From Streptomyces albofaciens JCM 4342 (GTDB lineage: Bacteria; Actinomycetota; Actinomycetes; Streptomycetales; Streptomycetaceae), in NCBI RefSeq assembly GCF_008634025.1, contig NZ_PDCM01000002.1, forward strand, positions 4,381,501 to 4,445,500: a stretch of DNA of 64,000 nt, written 5' to 3'. Positions 8,923 through 17,810 of the stretch are shown here, piece by piece (position 1 is the first letter of the stretch; each line of letters begins with the position of its first letter). Position numbers and translations under genes: made by a program. The notes beneath the pieces are model-generated. The model worked only from the letters and a program-made list of their open reading frames with translations, had not been told where the DNA came from and searched no databases.

Positions 8923-10998
8923 TCAGAAGAGGAAGTACCGCTGTGCGAGGGGGACTTCGGTGACGTAGGAGCGCGGCACGGTCGCCCCGTTGAGTTCGGT
9001 ATGGGTGTCGCTCGTGGTCGCCCCGCCGATGGTGACCTCGAAGCTGTTGTGGTCGACTTCCAGGCTCTTGGGCACGGTGTCGTTCAGCTTCATGTGAGCC
9101 TTGGTGACGTGCCGGGTGCTGGTGATGTCCGTGAACCTCTTGTCGAGGCCCAGGCCCCCCACCCGTACCTGCACATCGGTCCCGCTGCTGTCCTTCACGG
9201 TGACGACACGGATGTTCAGTGTGTCGGCCACGCCCGGCGCCACGAAATTGTAGGAGTTGTTCCGAGAAGAGCGGCCGGTGGAGCCCCAGACCGGGCGCGG
9301 CAGATAGGGCTGCGGCGTGGTGATCGACGCGTTGGCGTCACCGACCTGCCCGTAGGCGAGCTGGCCGCCTTTGAGGAGCAGGTGCGGTTTGACGCCGAAG
9401 AACTTCGGTTCCCACAGCACCAGGTCGGCGAGCTTGCCGGTCTCCACCGAACCGACGTAGGTGTCGATGCCGTGCGTGATCGCCGGGTTGATCGTGTACT
9501 TGGCCACGTACCGGCGCGCGCGGAAGTTGTCGTCGGGCTGCCGCTGCTGGTCGTTGAAGGAGTGGTCCGTGTCGTCGGTGACCGTGCGGACCTTCGCGGC
9601 TTCGAGGTCCTCCTTCAGTGGCCCGTAGCGGCCCTTCATGACGTGCGCGGTCTGCCAGGTACGCATGATCATCTCGCCGATGCGGCCCATGGCCTGGGCG
9701 TCGGAGGACATCATCGAGATGGCGCCCATGTCATGGAGGAGGTCCTCCGCGGCCATGGTGGACGGCCGGATCCGGGAGTCGGCGAAGGCCCTGTCCGCCG
9801 GGATCTCCGGGTTGAGGTGATGGCACACGATCATCATGTCGACGTGCTCCTTGACGGTGTTGACCGTCAGGGGACGGGTCGGGTTGGTCGAGGCCGGCAG
9901 CACGTTCGCATCCTTGACCAGCTCGATCATGTCCGGCGCGTGACCGCCGCCGGCACCTTCGACATGGAAGACGTGGACCGAGCGGGCCTTCTTCTCCGTG
10001 AACCTCCCCTCCGCGTCCCTGGCGTCGCCGGTGAAAGCTGCCCGGGTGCTCTCCAGGAACCCCGACTCGTTCAGTGAGTCGGCGTGCAGGGCGAGCTGGA
10101 TTCCGCGCTCTTCACAGATGTCCAGGGCCCGGTCGATCACCGCGGGGGTGGCGCCCCAGTCCTCGTGGACCTTGAAGCCGCAGACGCCGGCGTCCACCTG
10201 TGCGTTGAGCTCGCGCTTGTTCATCGTGCTGCCCTTGCCGAGCAGGCCGATGTTGACCGGGAACGCATCCAGCGCCTCGAAGAGCCGCCGGATGTGCCAG
10301 GCGCCCGGGGTCACGGTGGTGGCCGTACTGCCTTCGGCCGGCCCGGTGCCGCCGCCGATCAAGGTGGTCACCCCCGAGGCCAGCGCCTCGTGGATCTCCC
10401 CGGGGCAGATGAAGTGGACATGGGTGTCCACACCGCCCGCGGTAAGAATCCGCCCGTTGCCGGAGATGACCTCGGTACTCGGCCCGACCACGAAACTCAC
10501 CGGCGTCACCGGAACCGCATCGCCGATGGCCGTACGGTCCGGCCTTTCGAACCGGTGGCTCGGGATCGGATCCATCGTCTCGGGGTTGTACGCCTTGCCG
10601 ATGGCCGCGATCCTGCCGTCGCGGACGCCGATGTCGGCCTTGACCACGCCCCACCAGTCCAGGATCAGCGCGCCGGTGATGACGGTGTCCACGGGCCTGT
10701 GGCCGGTGTCCCTGCCTCTGCTGTCCTTCCCGTCCCTGGCGAGGTGCGACATCCCCATCGACTCGCGGATCACCTTGCCGCCGCCGAAGACCATCTCATT
10801 GCCGCTGTAGGACGGGCCGCCGCTCCAGTCGGCCTCGATCTGCAGCGTGAGGTCGGTGTCGGCGAGCCGCACCCTATCCCGCGTGGTCGGCCCGTACAGC
10901 GTGGTGTACTCCGCCCGCGTCAGTTCATTGCTCGGCTTCGGCTCGCCCTTGTGACCCTTCGGCGTCCGACCGCGGCCTTGCGCCTCCGGACTGCTCAT
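8923..10998 (-). CDS. ureC: Urease alpha (catalytic) subunit, unusually long
   Basis: UreC hydrolyses urea to ammonia and carbamate at a two-nickel centre. Active-site signatures are intact: HVHFICPGE (first two His ligands), GFKVHEDWG with the Lys that is carbamylated, [15 protein letters not shown], the flap MIVCHHL with its conserved Cys and His, and SSDAQAMGR with the ligand Asp. The protein has 691 residues against about 570 for typical bacterial UreC. The extra length is spread over several places: a charged N-terminus, a stretch around residues 155-175 and an expanded region after WGSTGRS near 575-655. It overlaps ureAB by four bases. Despite the insertions nothing suggests inactivity. 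Confidence 0.92.
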   Translation of the reverse strand: MSSPEAQGRGRTPKGHKGEPKPSNELTRAEYTTLYGPTTRDRVRLADTDLTLQIEADWSGGPSYSGNEMVFGGGKVIRESMGMSHLARDGKDSRGRDTGHRPVDTVITGALILDWWGVVKADIGVRDGRIAAIGKAYNPETMDPIPSHRFERPDRTAIGDAVPVTPVSFVVGPSTEVISGNGRILTAGGVDTHVHFICPGEIHEALASGVTTLIGGGTGPAEGSTATTVTPGAWHIRRLFEALDAFPVNIGLLGKGSTMNKRELNAQVDAGVCGFKVHEDWGATPAVIDRALDICEERGIQLALHADSLNESGFLESTRAAFTGDARDAEGRFTEKKARSVHVFHVEGAGGGHAPDMIELVKDANVLPASTNPTRPLTVNTVKEHVDMMIVCHHLNPEIPADRAFADSRIRPSTMAAEDLLHDMGAISMMSSDAQAMGRIGEMIMRTWQTAHVMKGRYGPLKEDLEAAKVRTVTDDTDHSFNDQQRQPDDNFRARRYVAKYTINPAITHGIDTYVGSVETGKLADLVLWEPKFFGVKPHLLLKGGQLAYGQVGDANASITTPQPYLPRPVWGSTGRSSRNNSYNFVAPGVADTLNIRVVTVKDSSGTDVQVRVGGLGLDKRFTDITSTRHVTKAHMKLNDTVPKSLEVDHNSFEVTIGGATTSDTHTELNGATVPRSYVTEVPLAQRYFLF

Positions 10999-11858
10999 CG
11001 GACGATCCCTTCGCGAAGCCCCTGGATCTTGGTGAGGTCGCTGGTGTCGCTGTCGTCGGCCGTGACGTCCCCTTCAATCTGCACCAGTTCCACACAGCAC
11101 TCGTCGCCCGGTTCGAAACGTACGGACGTGCCTGCGGCGATGTTGAGCCGTCGGCCCCTGGCCGCATCGCAGTTCCATAGGCTGCGGTCCCGGGGAGCGG
11201 CTTGACCGGCGGGAACCTCGACGCCGACGACCTTCAGCCCCGGGTTGACCTCGGCGAAGTGGTAGTGGGATCCGACCTGGATGGGACGGTCCGACTCGTT
11301 CTTCACCTTGATCTTCGTCCTGCCCGGCCCCGGCAAGGTGGTGGCGTCCGTCTGTAGGCTGACGCCCTGTGTGTCCCCGTCGAGGTGCACGTTGAAGTGG
11401 ATCGCGTCGTACCGGCGGGCAGCCTCGTCGTCCTCCTCGCCGCCCGCGGACGAGGTGCCGGTGTCGTCGCAGTCGACCGGACAGCTTGGCTTGCGGGGCG
11501 GCTGGGGGTGCTCCACCTTGCCCGGGTGGACCCCCGGCTCCTCTTCTGCTGCGGCCTCCGGGATGGGGTCGTGGATGGTGACCAGTTTGGTGCCGTCCGG
11601 GAAGGTGGCCTCCACTTGAACGTTCTTGATCATCTCTGGGACGCCGTCCATCACCTCGTCCCGGGCGAGCAGATGCCGGCCCGAGTCCATGATGTCGCTG
11701 ACCGTCTTGCCGGCGCGCGCGGCCTCGAAGACGTGCACCGTCAACAGCGCCATCACCTCGGGGTAGTTGAGGAGCAGCCCACCGTCGCGGCGCCGCTGCG
11801 CCACGTCGGCAGCCACATGGATCAGCAGCCGCTCCTGCTCATGCGGAGTCAAATGCAC
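10995..11858 (-). CDS. ureAB: Fused urease gamma-beta subunit
   Basis: A 287-residue fusion of the two small urease subunits. Residues 1-100 are UreA-like ([46 protein letters not shown]), followed by a UreA-to-UreB junction ([17 protein letters not shown]). An acidic, Cys- and Pro-containing insert of about 50 residues leads into the UreB-like part with [21 protein letters not shown] and [15 protein letters not shown]. The start is GTG 11858 behind GGGAGGA. It is the first gene of the operon, so the promoter should lie just to the right. The insert between subunits contains CPVDCDD, which could bind metal, but that is speculation. Confidence 0.9.
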   Translation of the reverse strand: MHLTPHEQERLLIHVAADVAQRRRDGGLLLNYPEVMALLTVHVFEAARAGKTVSDIMDSGRHLLARDEVMDGVPEMIKNVQVEATFPDGTKLVTIHDPIPEAAAEEEPGVHPGKVEHPQPPRKPSCPVDCDDTGTSSAGGEEDDEAARRYDAIHFNVHLDGDTQGVSLQTDATTLPGPGRTKIKVKNESDRPIQVGSHYHFAEVNPGLKVVGVEVPAGQAAPRDRSLWNCDAARGRRLNIAAGTSVRFEPGDECCVELVQIEGDVTADDSDTSDLTKIQGLREGIVR

Positions 11859-12718
11859 AGTGCATCCTCCCCTTTGACCGGACAGTGTGCGCGGCCGGGC
11901 ATGCCGAAGGGCGCGGAAGACGTTCCCCGGATGACTCCAGACGCTCTCTGATCCTCACTCGGAGAAGTCGACGACCTGGCTGGAACTCTGAGCATGTACT
12001 CGATCAGGTGAATCCGGTTCGCTGCTGCTATATCGCTCGCTGCTGTCTGGTCCACGAGCCATGCGGCCAGGCACGGACTGTTCGGCTTGTGTTGGGCATT
12101 CCCGCGCACCGCGCCATACCCCTCAGCGTGCCACCCGTCTTGACGATTAACCGAAACGAAACGATCCGCTACTCGCGCTCACGACTGTAGGGGAAGTCGA
12201 GGCGATCCTGTCGTTTCTCCACATGATCGCGGACGCCTACCTGCAGACCAGTCGACGAGGTGGCGGCGCGCATACGCCAACCCTCCAAGCGCATCGGGAG
12301 GGCTCAACCAGCCGACGGGGCAGGGCTGCGCGAAGGGCGGTTGACGCATCAGCTCCAACGGCAACCGCGAAGTCCGCCATCCTTCCGTCAGCGCCACTGC
12401 GGCGGAATACTGGCCATTTGCATCAGAAAGCCCCAGGCTCGGGCTTGTGCTTCAGGGCAGACCGCGGGGCTCCCTGGCCCGCCCGCTATTCGCAACGGCC
12501 CGCGCGCCTTCCAAAATGTAGTCGTTGAGGCTGGCATGAGCGCCGCAGGCAGAGCAAATTGCATGGCTGAGAAGTCCGTAAGTTCAGCGGGGTACTCCGT
12601 CGTCGTAGCCGTAGACACGACAGCTACTTTCAAAGTGGTCGTGCTGTTTCGTCATCGGGTAGGAGGTTACTCGTAAGCAGCGGACTTTTGTGAGCGTTTG
12701 CGCGCAGTGACGACAAGT
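11859..12718. other. Long gene-free stretch upstream of the urease operon
   Basis: About 860 bases with no convincing gene. The open frames present are short or compositionally odd and lack ribosome binding sites. The part next to 11,860 must contain the urease promoter; I cannot pick out a sure -35/-10 pair. The stretch marks the junction between the urease insert and the ParB block and may be scar DNA. Confidence 0.4.
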
Positions 12719-12747
12719 GCCGTCTCCGAGGCTGCCCCGGAGACGGC
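12719..12747 (-). terminator. Hairpin terminator after the ParB operon
   Basis: Arms GCCGTCTCCG (12,719-12,728) and CGGAGACGGC (12,738-12,747), a perfect 10-base stem with a 9-base loop. It lies ten bases beyond the stop of the last leftward gene of the ParB block. Confidence 0.7.
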
Positions 12748-12756
12748 ATCGCATAA

Positions 12757-13281
12757 TTAGCTCAGGGGCAACTGCTGTGGCTCACCTGTCGCTTCCTTGC
12801 GCTGCGGGGGTGGAGCGTCCGGCACGTCGCGGTGTGTGCGGAGCCACCAGGCGAACTGCCAGTTCCGGCAGGTGCGGTACCGGTACGACGACCGGCGGGG
12901 CGCCTCCTGCGGAATGCTGTGCTCTCCCCATCCGGTGACAGGCACCGCATTGGCGAGCCGTACGCGCAGGCCGCCCACGAGGGCGTCGCCCTCCCACGTT
13001 GCGCCCGGCGAATACTCAAAAGCCAAGTGGGCGTTGCGGGCCCAGTCCCACGGGATGGGCAGAGCACACAGGTACCAGGCGGCAGGGGGATTTTCTGCAG
13101 GCAGGTGCAAGGTCTGGGTGCGCCGTTTCGGGTTGACGTTGTGGCGGTCGCACTCTGCGAACACCTTCAAACAGTGTTGGGTCAGGTCGAGTTGGCGCAC
13201 GCCGGCCAGCCACATGATGCGGTAGCTGGCGCGGCTCTCTATCTCTATGCGAACCCTTTTCGGGGTCGCCAATGATTTCAT
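12757..13281 (-). CDS. Hypothetical protein downstream of ParB-methyltransferase
   Basis: A 174-residue protein unknown to me. I use ATG 13281 because it is preceded by GGAGGGG and a second GAGG; the frame is open eight codons further upstream. It is rich in Arg and Trp (AAWYLCALPIPWDWARN in the middle, WQFAWWLRTHRD near the end) with a Pro/Gln-rich tail, and has no signal peptide or membrane helix. It follows the ParB-methyltransferase gene by four bases, so it belongs to that operon and may be a phage accessory protein. Confidence 0.65.
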   Translation of the reverse strand: MKSLATPKRVRIEIESRASYRIMWLAGVRQLDLTQHCLKVFAECDRHNVNPKRRTQTLHLPAENPPAAWYLCALPIPWDWARNAHLAFEYSPGATWEGDALVGGLRVRLANAVPVTGWGEHSIPQEAPRRSSYRYRTCRNWQFAWWLRTHRDVPDAPPPQRKEATGEPQQLPLS

Positions 13282-13285
13282 TCCT

Positions 13286-14728
13286 CTACCCCTCCAAAAT
13301 GGCATTCCTATTCTTGATCAATTCTATCAGAATTCCCACAATTCCCTCATGTTTGTTGTGTCGGAATTCGTTGGGGTAGGGCATGTTGAATTCGTTATCG
13401 AGGGCTTCCTTGTAGTCCTCGATCGGGAAGGGGCGGGGCTTGCGGCACACCGCCTTGAGCGTGGCCCGGGTTGTGTCGCTCAGCTCCACTTCCTCGAAGT
13501 AGCGCGACAGCAGCCCCCGCAGCGACTCGGGCGTGTGATACCGGATGCGTTGCCACTTCCCCCGCGTGAAGCGCATGTCCACGTTGTGCGCATCAAGGAA
13601 GCTCAGCCGGGTCGAGTCGCGGCTGATGGAGTGTTCGGAATTCTCGTAGGCCAGCTCCCGGTCCAGGTTGCGCGTGCCGATGCACACCTGCCCGTCCGCC
13701 GCGCACAGCGCGTTGACCGCCAGCAGCACCCAGTGCTGGTACTCCAGGGACGTCGTCGCGTTGATCACCGAGTCCAGCACCACGACCTCGAAGAGGCCGT
13801 TCGCACGCAGGTCGCGTTCCAGGCCGCGGATCTGCCCGACGATGCTGCGAATGTCCAGCGCGTACTTGCCCTTCAGGGTGCGGTACGGCTCGTAGTCCTG
13901 CACCCGGTAACCACTCGAACGCAGGTGACGGGCATAGTCGCCATGGCCGGCACCGAAGTCCACCACCCGGTGCGAGGTCGTCAGCCACGGCAGCACCAGC
14001 CGCTCCCACACCTCCGACTTGTAGCGCACCTGGTCCTTCTTCGCCTTCGAGGAGTGCTCGCGAAGCCGGTTGGGCTGAACGATGTGCTGGTTCCACACCG
14101 GCGCCTGCTCCTCCAAGCCGGACCAGTCGTACACGCCATACTCACCAGTGAGGTCTTCGACGAGCTGCCCAGCGTCGAACGAGGCCACCGTCCACGCCAG
14201 CACGTCGAAGCGTTGCGTCTTGGCGACCGCCGCGTACTCCGCGTTCAGCACGACGCGGCCCTGGTCATCAATGACGACCGACCCCCACGGCCCATGCGCC
14301 GCCGTCATGAACGCGATGGCCTGCTGGAACGGCAGGTTCTTCGACTCCTCCACCTCGATGGTCTGCCACGGAATCCAGCACCACTCGCCAATCGGCCCCG
14401 GCTCCGCGTAGACCACCGACGACTCGGTCTCGACCCTGTTGTGAAGGAGGTTGAACTTGATCTCGTCCTGCAGCCTGACTTTCTGCGGCAGGATCATTGC
14501 CGGTGTCGTCGCCTGCCCGATCGCCTTGAGGCCCTTGGTCCTCTGGTGGCCAGCGACCAACGTCCCGTCCGCATTCAAGATCACTGGCTTGACCACACCG
14601 TGGCGACGCAGCGAACCCTGGAGACGCGTGAACGACTCCTCGGACAGGTGCCGCGGGTTGTAGTCAGCCGGGCGGAGCTTCTCCAGCGGATACGCCGGGT
14701 CGAAGCGCACGTCGAGACGGTTGCTCAC
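13286..14728 (-). CDS. ParB-like domain fused to an SAM methyltransferase-like domain
   Basis: A 480-residue two-part protein. Residues 1-110 are a ParB/sulfiredoxin-type domain (LRPADYNPRHLSEESFTRLQ, VVKPVILNADGTLVAGHQRTKGLKAIG), the fold found in phage ParB-like nucleases. The C-terminal part from about 250 has a class I methyltransferase glycine motif, VVDFGAGHGDYARHL, then VVVLDSVINATTS and a Rossmann-like continuation. No DPPY-type motif is apparent, so the methyl acceptor is unknown; DNA is an obvious possibility given the partner domain. It overlaps the next ParB gene by four bases. Such proteins are common beside actinophage terminases. Confidence 0.8.
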   Translation of the reverse strand: MSNRLDVRFDPAYPLEKLRPADYNPRHLSEESFTRLQGSLRRHGVVKPVILNADGTLVAGHQRTKGLKAIGQATTPAMILPQKVRLQDEIKFNLLHNRVETESSVVYAEPGPIGEWCWIPWQTIEVEESKNLPFQQAIAFMTAAHGPWGSVVIDDQGRVVLNAEYAAVAKTQRFDVLAWTVASFDAGQLVEDLTGEYGVYDWSGLEEQAPVWNQHIVQPNRLREHSSKAKKDQVRYKSEVWERLVLPWLTTSHRVVDFGAGHGDYARHLRSSGYRVQDYEPYRTLKGKYALDIRSIVGQIRGLERDLRANGLFEVVVLDSVINATTSLEYQHWVLLAVNALCAADGQVCIGTRNLDRELAYENSEHSISRDSTRLSFLDAHNVDMRFTRGKWQRIRYHTPESLRGLLSRYFEEVELSDTTRATLKAVCRKPRPFPIEDYKEALDNEFNMPYPNEFRHNKHEGIVGILIELIKNRNAILEG

Positions 14729-15387
14729 GCCACGTCCCCCTCACGGGCCTGGTGCTCCTCGTTGAGAACATGCCATCCGAAGCCCATGTCCGAGTCGTGC
14801 GCGTCGACGAACTGCCGGTACAGCGCGTCCAGCAGTTCAACCTCGGCTTGCGTGATCCGCACTCGCGTCGAGGACCACTGAAGGTAACCCCACTGCAGGT
14901 AGTCCACCGTGGCCGCAGCGCCCGTCCCGGCTCCGTCGGTCGGCAGCTCGATCGGCGCCGGCAGGGCGGTGTCATCGAGGAGCTGGTCCAGCTGCGCCTG
15001 GTCGTACCCGGTGCCCTGGAGGTCAGGCAGGTCGGTGAGGATGTCGGCGAGCAGCGCCGTGTCGTACCCGGCCAGGTCGTTGGTGCGGTTGTCGACGATG
15101 GCGATCTTCGCTGCCGCGTCGTCGTCCACGTCGAGCCAGGTAACCGCGATCTCGTCCCAGCCGAGCCGCTTGGCCGCCTTCAGTGTGTGGTTGCCCGCCA
15201 GAACCTCATTCGGCCGCCCGGTAAGCGAGCCCTTGTTGACGACGATCGGCCGGTACTGGCCGTTCGTGGACAGCGACTCGGCGATCGCATCGAGATCACC
15301 GGTGCGCGGATTGCGGTGGTAGGCGGCGAGCTGATCGACAGGTACGGCCAGGTCCGCGAGCGAGGCCGGGATACGAGAGGTGGACAC
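14725..15387 (-). CDS. ParB-like nuclease-domain protein
   Basis: A 220-residue protein with an N-terminal ParB-like domain: VDQLAAYHRNPRTGDLDAIAESL, then YRPIVVNKG and VLAGNHTLKAAKRLGWDEI. The GNHT motif matches the phage ParB-like subgroup rather than chromosome-partition ParB, which normally has GERR at this position. The C-terminal third contains YLQWGYLQWSSTRVRITQAEVELLDALY and no helix-turn-helix. The start is GTG 15387. It is the first gene of a coupled three-gene operon leading leftward and was probably once upstream of the terminase genes. A role in phage DNA metabolism is inferred. Confidence 0.8.
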   Translation of the reverse strand: MSTSRIPASLADLAVPVDQLAAYHRNPRTGDLDAIAESLSTNGQYRPIVVNKGSLTGRPNEVLAGNHTLKAAKRLGWDEIAVTWLDVDDDAAAKIAIVDNRTNDLAGYDTALLADILTDLPDLQGTGYDQAQLDQLLDDTALPAPIELPTDGAGTGAAATVDYLQWGYLQWSSTRVRITQAEVELLDALYRQFVDAHDSDMGFGWHVLNEEHQAREGDVA

Positions 15388-15478
15388 GGAACTCCAGCCC
15401 CACGCCCGTATTCGAGCCTAAACGACCAAAGACGGGGCCAAGCACCGATTGCTGGACGGCGTCCCAGCTTCTTGTCGG

Positions 15479-16876
15479 TCAGGCCAGAACCCCGGCGCGT
15501 GCGGCAAGACCACGTAGTTCCGGCGTGGTGCGCCCGGAGACCAGCAGCCCAGAGATCAGCGACTTCACCGCGGGGCGCGCGTGGGTCTCTTCCGGCGCTT
15601 GCTGTTCGGCGGCCAGCAGCGCGCGGACGCATTCGTCGCGGCGGCCGCGTTGAGCGAGGGCGGTGGCAACGTCTGTGTGGTAGCGCGAGCGCCGCTCGTC
15701 GCTGGGCAGGGCCCTGGGCGAGAGGGCGCGGGCCGCGGCGAGCGCCGCTGCCGGGTCGCCGGCGGAATTTTCTGCGGAGATCAGGTGAAGCTGGACGGTG
15801 ACGGGGCTGAAGCCACCGCCGTGGTCGCGGAGCAAAGTGGGTCCTCCGAGATCGTCGGCGATGGACGCGGCCTCGGCGGTCAGATCGCGCATGCCGTCGC
15901 GGTCGCCGTTGCGGGCGGCGGTGTAGGCCGCGGACTGAATGAGCAGGCCGCGCTGAGCAGCGCCCCGCCGTCCGGCGGCGCGCAGGGCGGGGTCGTCGGC
16001 GGCGGCCAGGGCGAGGGAGAGCGCCTGATCGTGCCAGTGGGCTTTGCGTGCCAGGACGGCAAGGTTTCGGGCGGCTTCTGCTACCGCGAGTGGGTCATTG
16101 GCGGTGGTGGCGAGCTGGCGGGCGCGGTCGGCGGCCATCCAGCCGAGCTGCTGTTCGTCGAGTTTGATGAGCATGCGGGTGGCCAGGGTGTAGCTGTGGG
16201 CGAGCAGCAGGTGATGCTCGGGGTTTTCGCTGCTGGTGGTCAGCGCGTGCCCGGCCTGGATGAGCCGGGGCAGCCGGATGGCGAGGCTGGCGTACTGACA
16301 GGTGTGGAAGTCGGCCAAGGCGCGGGACAGGTCCCGGTCCAGGGTTTCGGGCCGCACGTCGGGGAGCCGTTGGCCCAGACCGAGCATCGCATCCCGTAGC
16401 CGGCTGACGAGGATGTCCCCCAAGGCTGCCTCGTCGGTGGGGGCCGTATCGCCGCTCAGGAGCGGGGCGCCTGCGGCTGCGGCGGCCGTGACCGCCAGGT
16501 TCGCCAGCAACTGCCGTCGCCGCACTGCTGCTTCACCATCCTCCTGCCGGGGGCTGCCCACTGTATGGGCGGGAAGGCGGGGGTACGCCGAGATCGGTGC
16601 GACTACCTGGCCGTGTCGTACCTCGGCCACAGGCGCGGGAGCGGCGAGACCGAAGGACTTCAAAGGGATGCCCAGGGTGTGGGCGAAGCACCGCAGCACG
16701 GCCACATCAGTCATGGGGGAGATGCCGCGCTCATAGCGGGAGACCTGGGCCGTGGAGTACCCGGTGAGCCGCCCGAGGTGCGCGAGGGTCCATCCCTTCT
16801 CCTTGCGCGTTCGCCGTACCAACTCCCCGGGTGAGGGTGAGCAGGCTGTAGAGGCAGGATCTGAGGTACTGGTCAT
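15479..16876 (-). CDS. XRE-family regulator with TPR-like C-terminal domain
   Basis: A 465-residue regulator. Residues 13-70 form the XRE helix-turn-helix (LVRRTRKEKGWTLAHLGRLTG, then AQVSRYERG). A linker with an Ala-rich segment near 150 follows, then about 280 residues of Ala/Leu-rich helical repeats of TPR type (HHLLLAHSYTLATRMLIKLDEQQLGW and similar), which in this class sense ligands or partner proteins. I start at ATG 16876; the frame stays open upstream but those residues are not family-like. It is transcribed away from the cell-wall-precursor operon, with a strong palindrome between them, so it is the likely local regulator. Confidence 0.85.
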   Translation of the reverse strand: MTSTSDPASTACSPSPGELVRRTRKEKGWTLAHLGRLTGYSTAQVSRYERGISPMTDVAVLRCFAHTLGIPLKSFGLAAPAPVAEVRHGQVVAPISAYPRLPAHTVGSPRQEDGEAAVRRRQLLANLAVTAAAAAGAPLLSGDTAPTDEAALGDILVSRLRDAMLGLGQRLPDVRPETLDRDLSRALADFHTCQYASLAIRLPRLIQAGHALTTSSENPEHHLLLAHSYTLATRMLIKLDEQQLGWMAADRARQLATTANDPLAVAEAARNLAVLARKAHWHDQALSLALAAADDPALRAAGRRGAAQRGLLIQSAAYTAARNGDRDGMRDLTAEAASIADDLGGPTLLRDHGGGFSPVTVQLHLISAENSAGDPAAALAAARALSPRALPSDERRSRYHTDVATALAQRGRRDECVRALLAAEQQAPEETHARPAVKSLISGLLVSGRTTPELRGLAARAGVLA

Positions 16877-16949
16877 CACACACCCCGTCCGCTTCGAGAG
16901 CCGAAGCCGCGCTGTCGCCGTAGAGATACCCAGCCGGTGTGGCCAGACC

Positions 16950-16980
16950 CTTTTGCATCGGATGCAAAAGCGTTTGCATC
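16950..16980. promoter_or_regulatory. Palindromic operator between XRE-TPR gene and Mur-type operon
   Basis: CTTTTGCATC (16,950-16,959) and GATGCAAAAG (16,961-16,970) form a perfect 10-base inverted repeat around one G, followed directly by a third GTTTGCATC half-site ending at 16,980. It is the only AT-rich element in the divergent gap. Position suggests it is where the XRE-TPR protein binds to control itself and the operon at 17,079; that is inference. Confidence 0.7.
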
Positions 16981-17078
16981 CCCCGGCAGCACCCCTGCCG
17001 ACACCTTCCCCCGTGCGGTGACGTGGACGTGCGGCGGCCGGCAACCGGCAGGCCGCCCCTCAAACCCTGGAGGAATTG

Positions 17079-17810
17079 GTGCAGCCCTTCTCCGCCACAG
17101 CGCCCGCGAGGCCGGCCGCCGACGCCCGCCTCGCCCCGTCGTACTTCACCGACACCGACGCTCTGCCCCCGGGCCTTGCTGGTCTGCTGGCCCAGTGCCG
17201 CACCGTCTTCGACATCAAGGCCGCCCTGGCCACTCTCCTCGACGCCCCCGACCCCGCGCACCCCTTGGCCCGCGGAGGCGGGCACATCGAAGACGGCGCC
17301 TTGGTCCACGGGCCGGTCACCGTGCAGCCGGGTGCGCGCATCGAGGCAGGCGCCCAGGTCATTGGCCCCGTGGTGGTGGGGGCCGGGGCCATCGTCGCCG
17401 CCGGGGCTCTCGTGCGTGACCACAGCGTCATCGGCCCCGGCTGCCGGATCGGGTTCGGCGCAGAGATCACCCGCAGCCTGCTGATCGGGCACGTGTTCAT
17501 GAAGCACCCCAGCTTCATCGGCGACTCGGTGGTCGGACGGCGCGTCAACATCGGATCGTTCTGCTCCACCACCGCCCTGCGGTGCGACCGCGGACCGGTC
17601 GCCGAACCGGCCCTGGACGAGATCACGGTCACCCTCGACGGGCAGCGGATCGGCACCGGGCAGACGAAGTTCGGCGCCGTCATCGGCGATGAGGTGGCCC
17701 TGCCCGCCGGAACCGTGCTGGCTCCGGGCACGCTCATCGGCCCCGGTACGGTCCTTTACCCGCGCGATCACATCGGCGGCTTCCTGCCCGCCGGCTCCCG
17801 GATCCGGTGA
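17079..17810 (+). CDS. Left-handed beta-helix (hexapeptide) acyltransferase-like protein
   Basis: A 243-residue protein dominated by hexapeptide repeats (IEDGALVHGPVTVQPGARIE, VIGPVVVGAGAIVAAGALV, SVIGPGCRIGFGAEI), a left-handed beta-helix. Later segments HVFMKHPSFIGDSVVG, NIGSFC and KFGAVIGDEV match the C-terminal acyltransferase half of sugar-1-phosphate nucleotidyltransferases of the GlmU type. The nucleotidyltransferase half is absent. The start is GTG 17079 with GGAGG five bases upstream. It is the first gene of an operon with MurA- and MurB-like enzymes, so an N-acetyltransferase acting on an amino-sugar phosphate is a reasonable guess. Overlaps the next gene by four bases (GTGA). Confidence 0.75.
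   Translation: MQPFSATAPARPAADARLAPSYFTDTDALPPGLAGLLAQCRTVFDIKAALATLLDAPDPAHPLARGGGHIEDGALVHGPVTVQPGARIEAGAQVIGPVVVGAGAIVAAGALVRDHSVIGPGCRIGFGAEITRSLLIGHVFMKHPSFIGDSVVGRRVNIGSFCSTTALRCDRGPVAEPALDEITVTLDGQRIGTGQTKFGAVIGDEVALPAGTVLAPGTLIGPGTVLYPRDHIGGFLPAGSRIR

Noticed and set aside
12260..12676. A 138-codon rightward frame in the gap upstream of urease
   Set aside because: No ribosome binding site and no protein-like sequence; left as gene-free.
13247..14881. A 544-codon rightward frame opposite the ParB-methyltransferase gene
   Set aside because: Long only because of high GC; its product is rich in Arg, Val, Leu and His with no domain, while the opposite strand encodes recognisable domains.
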